A stretch of 64,000 nucleotides of DNA from Mesobacterium_A hydrothermale (GTDB lineage Bacteria; Pseudomonadota; Alphaproteobacteria; Rhodobacterales; Rhodobacteraceae). The stretch spans positions 186,001 to 250,000 of the forward strand of contig NZ_JAYLLH010000001.1 of NCBI RefSeq assembly GCF_035818635.1. The letters run 5' to 3'. The notes below the pieces were generated by a model that was not told where the DNA came from, made no database searches, and worked only from the letters and a program-made list of their open reading frames with translations. The position numbers and the translations under genes were made by a program. This document shows, one piece after another, positions 61,647 through 64,000 of the stretch. Each line of letters begins with the position of its first letter. Positions within the stretch are counted from its first letter, which is position 1.

Positions 61647-62474
61647 ATGACGGGATTGGGCAATGGCCCCCTTGGGCCACAAAGCGCGCTGGCGCAGGCG
61701 GTTGCGGTGCGCGACCGTGGCACCATGGCCATGGTGAAGGCGGCGGTGCAGCATCGGAACGTACTGTTGGCCTATCAGCCGATCGTTCAGGCAGGGCGGC
61801 CCGACAAGATTGCCTATTACGAGGGGCTGATCCGGGTGCTGGATGAAACCGGGCGGATCATCCCGGCCAAGGATTTCATCGACGCGGTCGAGGAATCGGA
61901 AACCGGGCGGATGCTGGATTGCATCGCGCTGGAAAAGGGGTTGGTGGCGCTGTCGCGGGTGCCCGACCTGCGGCTGGCGATTAACATGTCGGCCCGGTCG
62001 ATCGGCTATCGCCGCTGGATGCGGCTGTTGACCCGGGCGCTGGACCGCAATCCGACGATCGGCGAACGGCTGATTCTTGAGATTACGGAAACCAGCGCGA
62101 TGCTGGTGCCGGAACTGGTGGTCAGCTTCATGGCCGGGTTGCGCGACCGTGGGATCGCCTTTGCGATTGACGATTTCGGGGCGGGGTATACCGCGTTCCG
62201 GTATTTCCGTGATTTCCAGTTCGACATCCTGAAAATCGATGGCCAGTTCATCCAGGGAATCGCCCGTGACCCGGACAACCAGGTGCTGACCCGCGCCATG
62301 GTGGCGATTGCCCAGCAATTCGATATGTTTTCCGTCGCTGAAAAGGTCGAACGCGACGAAGACGCGCGCTTTCTGACCCAGATCGGGGTGGATTGCCTGC
62401 AAGGATTCTATTTCGGTGCTCCGACGGTCCGACCGCCGTGGGAAGATCAGCCGCGAAATAAAATTTCCGCCTGA
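61647..62474 (+). CDS. EAL-domain protein, probable cyclic-di-GMP phosphodiesterase
   Basis: A 275-residue protein consisting essentially of one EAL domain, without sensor or membrane region. It shows YEGLIRVLDE (EAL replaced by EGL, catalytic Glu kept), LAINMSARSIG (metal Asn), ILEITETSAM, FAIDDFGAGYTAFRYF (Asp pair, loop 6), ILKIDGQFIQGI (Lys), SVAEKVERDEDA (Glu) and LQGFYFG. All metal and substrate residues I can identify are kept, so c-di-GMP hydrolysis to pGpG is likely. It is not part of an obvious operon. Confidence 0.9.
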   Translation: MTGLGNGPLGPQSALAQAVAVRDRGTMAMVKAAVQHRNVLLAYQPIVQAGRPDKIAYYEGLIRVLDETGRIIPAKDFIDAVEESETGRMLDCIALEKGLVALSRVPDLRLAINMSARSIGYRRWMRLLTRALDRNPTIGERLILEITETSAMLVPELVVSFMAGLRDRGIAFAIDDFGAGYTAFRYFRDFQFDILKIDGQFIQGIARDPDNQVLTRAMVAIAQQFDMFSVAEKVERDEDARFLTQIGVDCLQGFYFGAPTVRPPWEDQPRNKISA

Positions 62475-62598
62475 GACAAAGTTTCCTGTATGCTGTCGTA
62501 CACTGATCGGGTACTGCCCCTGCGTAAACCGGGGTTGTTTCTGCGGCGCAGCAGAGTCATGGTCCCGGCGTCACATGACTGGTGGAGGACACATCAAT

Positions 62599-63774
62599 AT
62601 GACCAATGTCGTGATCGCATCTGCTGCCCGGACCGGTGTCGGCAGTTTCCTGGGAACATTCGCCAACACCCCGGCCCACGAACTGGGTGCCGCCGTGCTC
62701 GAGGCTCTGGTGGCCCGCGCGGGTGTGGAAAAGGGCGAAGTTTCGGAAACCATCCTGGGCCAGGTGCTGACCGCCGGTCAGGGCCAGAACCCGGCGCGTC
62801 AGGCGCATATCCATGCCGGCCTGCCGCTTGAATCCGCGGCCTGGGGCATCAACCAGGTCTGCGGCTCGGGCCTGCGCGCGGTGGCGCTGGCAGCCCAGCA
62901 CATCCAGCTTGGGGACGCGGACATCGTTTGCGCCGGTGGCCAGGAAAACATGTCGATGTCGCCGCATTGCGCAACGCTGCGCCAAGGCCAGAAGATGGGC
63001 GACATGAGCTATATCGACACGATGATCCGTGACGGTCTTTGGGATGCCTTCAACGGCTATCACATGGGGCAGACCGCGGAAAACGTGGCCGAGCAGTGGC
63101 AGATTTCCCGCGACGTGCAGGATGAATTCGCCGTTGCCAGCCAGAACAAGGCCGAGGCCGCCCAGAAGGCCGGCAAGTTCGCGGACGAGATCATCCCCTT
63201 CACCATCAAGACCCGTAAGGGCGATGTGGTGATGGACAAGGACGAATACATCCGCCACGGCGCCACCATCGAAGCGATGCAGAAATTGCGTCCGGCCTTT
63301 ACCAAGGACGGTTCGGTCACCGCGGCGAACGCCTCGGGTCTGAACGACGGCGCGGCCGGAGCCCTGCTGATGACCGCCGACAACGCCGAAAAGCGCGGGA
63401 TCGAGCCGCTTGCGCGGATCGTGTCCTATGCCACTGCGGGTCTGGACCCGAAAATCATGGGCGTCGGCCCGATCTATGCATCGCGCAAGGCGCTGGAAAA
63501 GGCGGGCTGGTCGCCCGAGGACCTGGACCTGGTCGAAGCCAACGAAGCTTTTGCCGCACAGGCCTGTGCCGTGAACAAGGACATGGGCTGGGATCCCGCA
63601 ATCGTGAACGTGAACGGCGGCGCCATCGCCATCGGTCACCCGATCGGCGCATCGGGCGCGCGGATCCTGAACACGCTGCTGTTTGAAATGCAGCGCCGGG
63701 GCGCGAAAAAGGGTTTGGCGACCCTGTGCATCGGCGGCGGCATGGGCGTGGCCATGTGCCTGGAGCGCCCGTAA
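62599..63774 (+). CDS. phaA: Acetyl-CoA C-acetyltransferase
   Basis: Condenses two acetyl-CoA to acetoacetyl-CoA, the first step of polyhydroxybutyrate synthesis and a feed into the ethylmalonyl-CoA pathway. The 391-residue thiolase begins MTNVVIASAARTGVGSFLGT. It has the catalytic Cys in INQVCGSGLRAV (about Cys88), the HMGQTAENVAEQW loop, NGGAIAIGHPIGASGARI (catalytic His) and LCIGGGMGVAM (second Cys). ATG 62599 follows GGTGGAGGA. phaB follows. Confidence 0.96.
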   Translation: MTNVVIASAARTGVGSFLGTFANTPAHELGAAVLEALVARAGVEKGEVSETILGQVLTAGQGQNPARQAHIHAGLPLESAAWGINQVCGSGLRAVALAAQHIQLGDADIVCAGGQENMSMSPHCATLRQGQKMGDMSYIDTMIRDGLWDAFNGYHMGQTAENVAEQWQISRDVQDEFAVASQNKAEAAQKAGKFADEIIPFTIKTRKGDVVMDKDEYIRHGATIEAMQKLRPAFTKDGSVTAANASGLNDGAAGALLMTADNAEKRGIEPLARIVSYATAGLDPKIMGVGPIYASRKALEKAGWSPEDLDLVEANEAFAAQACAVNKDMGWDPAIVNVNGGAIAIGHPIGASGARILNTLLFEMQRRGAKKGLATLCIGGGMGVAMCLERP

Positions 63775-63793
63775 CGGACGGCTGAACGGAAAT

Positions 63794-63814
63794 GGGCGCT
63801 TCGGCGCCCTTTTT
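63794..63814 (+). terminator. Intrinsic terminator after phaA
   Basis: Stem GGGCGC-TTCG-GCGCCC (63794-63809), a stable UUCG tetraloop, followed by TTTTT. It lies 20 bp after phaA, so phaB may rely on its own promoter. Confidence 0.88.
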
Positions 63815-63859
63815 CATACAATGCGACGTGAGGAATGCCGCGTCGCAGCAAAATATTCA

Positions 63860-63874
63860 CGCAACATTGTTGCG
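63860..63874 (+). promoter_or_regulatory. Perfect palindrome CGCAAC-ATT-GTTGCG upstream of phaB
   Basis: A 15-bp 6-3-6 inverted repeat lies 59 bp before phaB, flanked by AT-rich sequence (AAATATT). A one-mismatch copy precedes the Mcl2-like gene (14771-14785). Binding by a PHB- or acetyl-CoA-responsive regulator is inferred. Confidence 0.55.
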
Positions 63875-63933
63875 CATCGGGATGAACTTGGGTAACGACG
63901 TTACCAAGGAATGCCAAAGGTTGGAGGAACATC

Positions 63934-64000
63934 ATGGCACGAGTTGCACTTGTCACCGGGGGAAGCCGGGGGATCGGGGAGGCGATTTCCAAGCGGTTGA
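63934..64000 (+). CDS. phaB: Acetoacetyl-CoA reductase, 5' part (runs off window)
   Basis: Only the first 22 codons are inside the window: MARVALVTGGSRGIGEAISK then RL. This is the NAD(P)-binding TGG-x-x-GIG motif at the start of a short-chain dehydrogenase. Its position straight after phaA identifies PhaB, which reduces acetoacetyl-CoA to (R)-3-hydroxybutyryl-CoA. TTGGAGGAAC provides a strong ribosome binding site. FabG-type reductase is the alternative from sequence alone. Confidence 0.85.
   Translation, partial: MARVALVTGGSRGIGEAISKRL

Overview
The window looks like chromosomal DNA of a Rhodobacterales (Roseobacter-group) alphaproteobacterium. It is GC-rich and densely coding. It carries ethylmalonyl-CoA pathway genes (a Mcl2-like thioesterase, mesaconyl-CoA hydratase and an Mcl1 that I recognise as the Rhodobacter type), phaA-phaB, NnrU, DUF1150 next to Hsp20, and Hint-domain/RTX proteins, all typical of that group. 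I saw no rRNA, tRNA, transposase, phage gene or CRISPR array.

Layout. 1-700: the tail of an unidentified gene and an FMN-binding PPOX-class gene interrupted by one in-frame stop. 783-13308, almost all on the minus strand: a TCA-cycle block read as mdh, pepT, a methyltransferase, sucC, sucD, sucA, sucB, two small genes and lpdA. 13468-17488: a TauE-type exporter, a secreted small protein, then the Mcl2-like gene, nnrU, a DUF1737 gene and mch. 17616-21944: a membrane protein and sdhC-sdhD-sdhA-(small lipoprotein)-sdhB. 22011-24456: a BNR-repeat protein, a 51-residue protein and mcl1. 24575-29298: a ClpP-like periplasmic protein and a dgcN-dgcA-D-amino acid transaminase cluster. 29383-37793: OmpA/BON protein, DUF1244, N-formylglutamate amidohydrolase, pyk, rpmI-rplT, ChaC, pheS and a YrhK-like gene. 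37804-40897: pheT and ytoQ. 41050-47844: one 2264-residue RTX-Hint protein. 48132-50783: DUF1150-hsp20, DUF465 and purE-purK. 50815-54871: an orphan phnM, a secreted esterase, Nudix, cation efflux and GNAT genes. 54975-58271: trxB/lrp, a second Hint-like protein and two tiny paralogous basic proteins. 58515-61215: pgeF-midA-lgt. 61312-64000: ubiK, an EAL protein, phaA and the start of phaB.

How the parts connect. The suc and sdh operons share an almost identical control module: two TGTGATCAC palindromes 21 bp apart, followed by a TTTTCCGC block, about 110 bp before the first start codon. One regulator therefore probably sets succinyl-CoA ligase and succinate dehydrogenase together. Acetyl-CoA assimilation (ethylmalonyl-CoA pathway) and polyhydroxybutyrate synthesis are both present, and a related palindrome (CGCAAC-ATT-GTTRCG) precedes the Mcl2-like gene and phaB. 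The dgcN-dgcA-transaminase cluster indicates use of D-amino acids as nitrogen or carbon source.

The least explained items are the two paralogous mini-proteins at 57663-58271 with strong ribosome binding sites, the Cys-less Hint protein beside them, the giant RTX-Hint protein built of long internal repeats, and two kinds of intergenic repeat: a hairpin plus GGAGTATTT-type tail in three copies, and 11-bp phased TGCACA arrays in two places.
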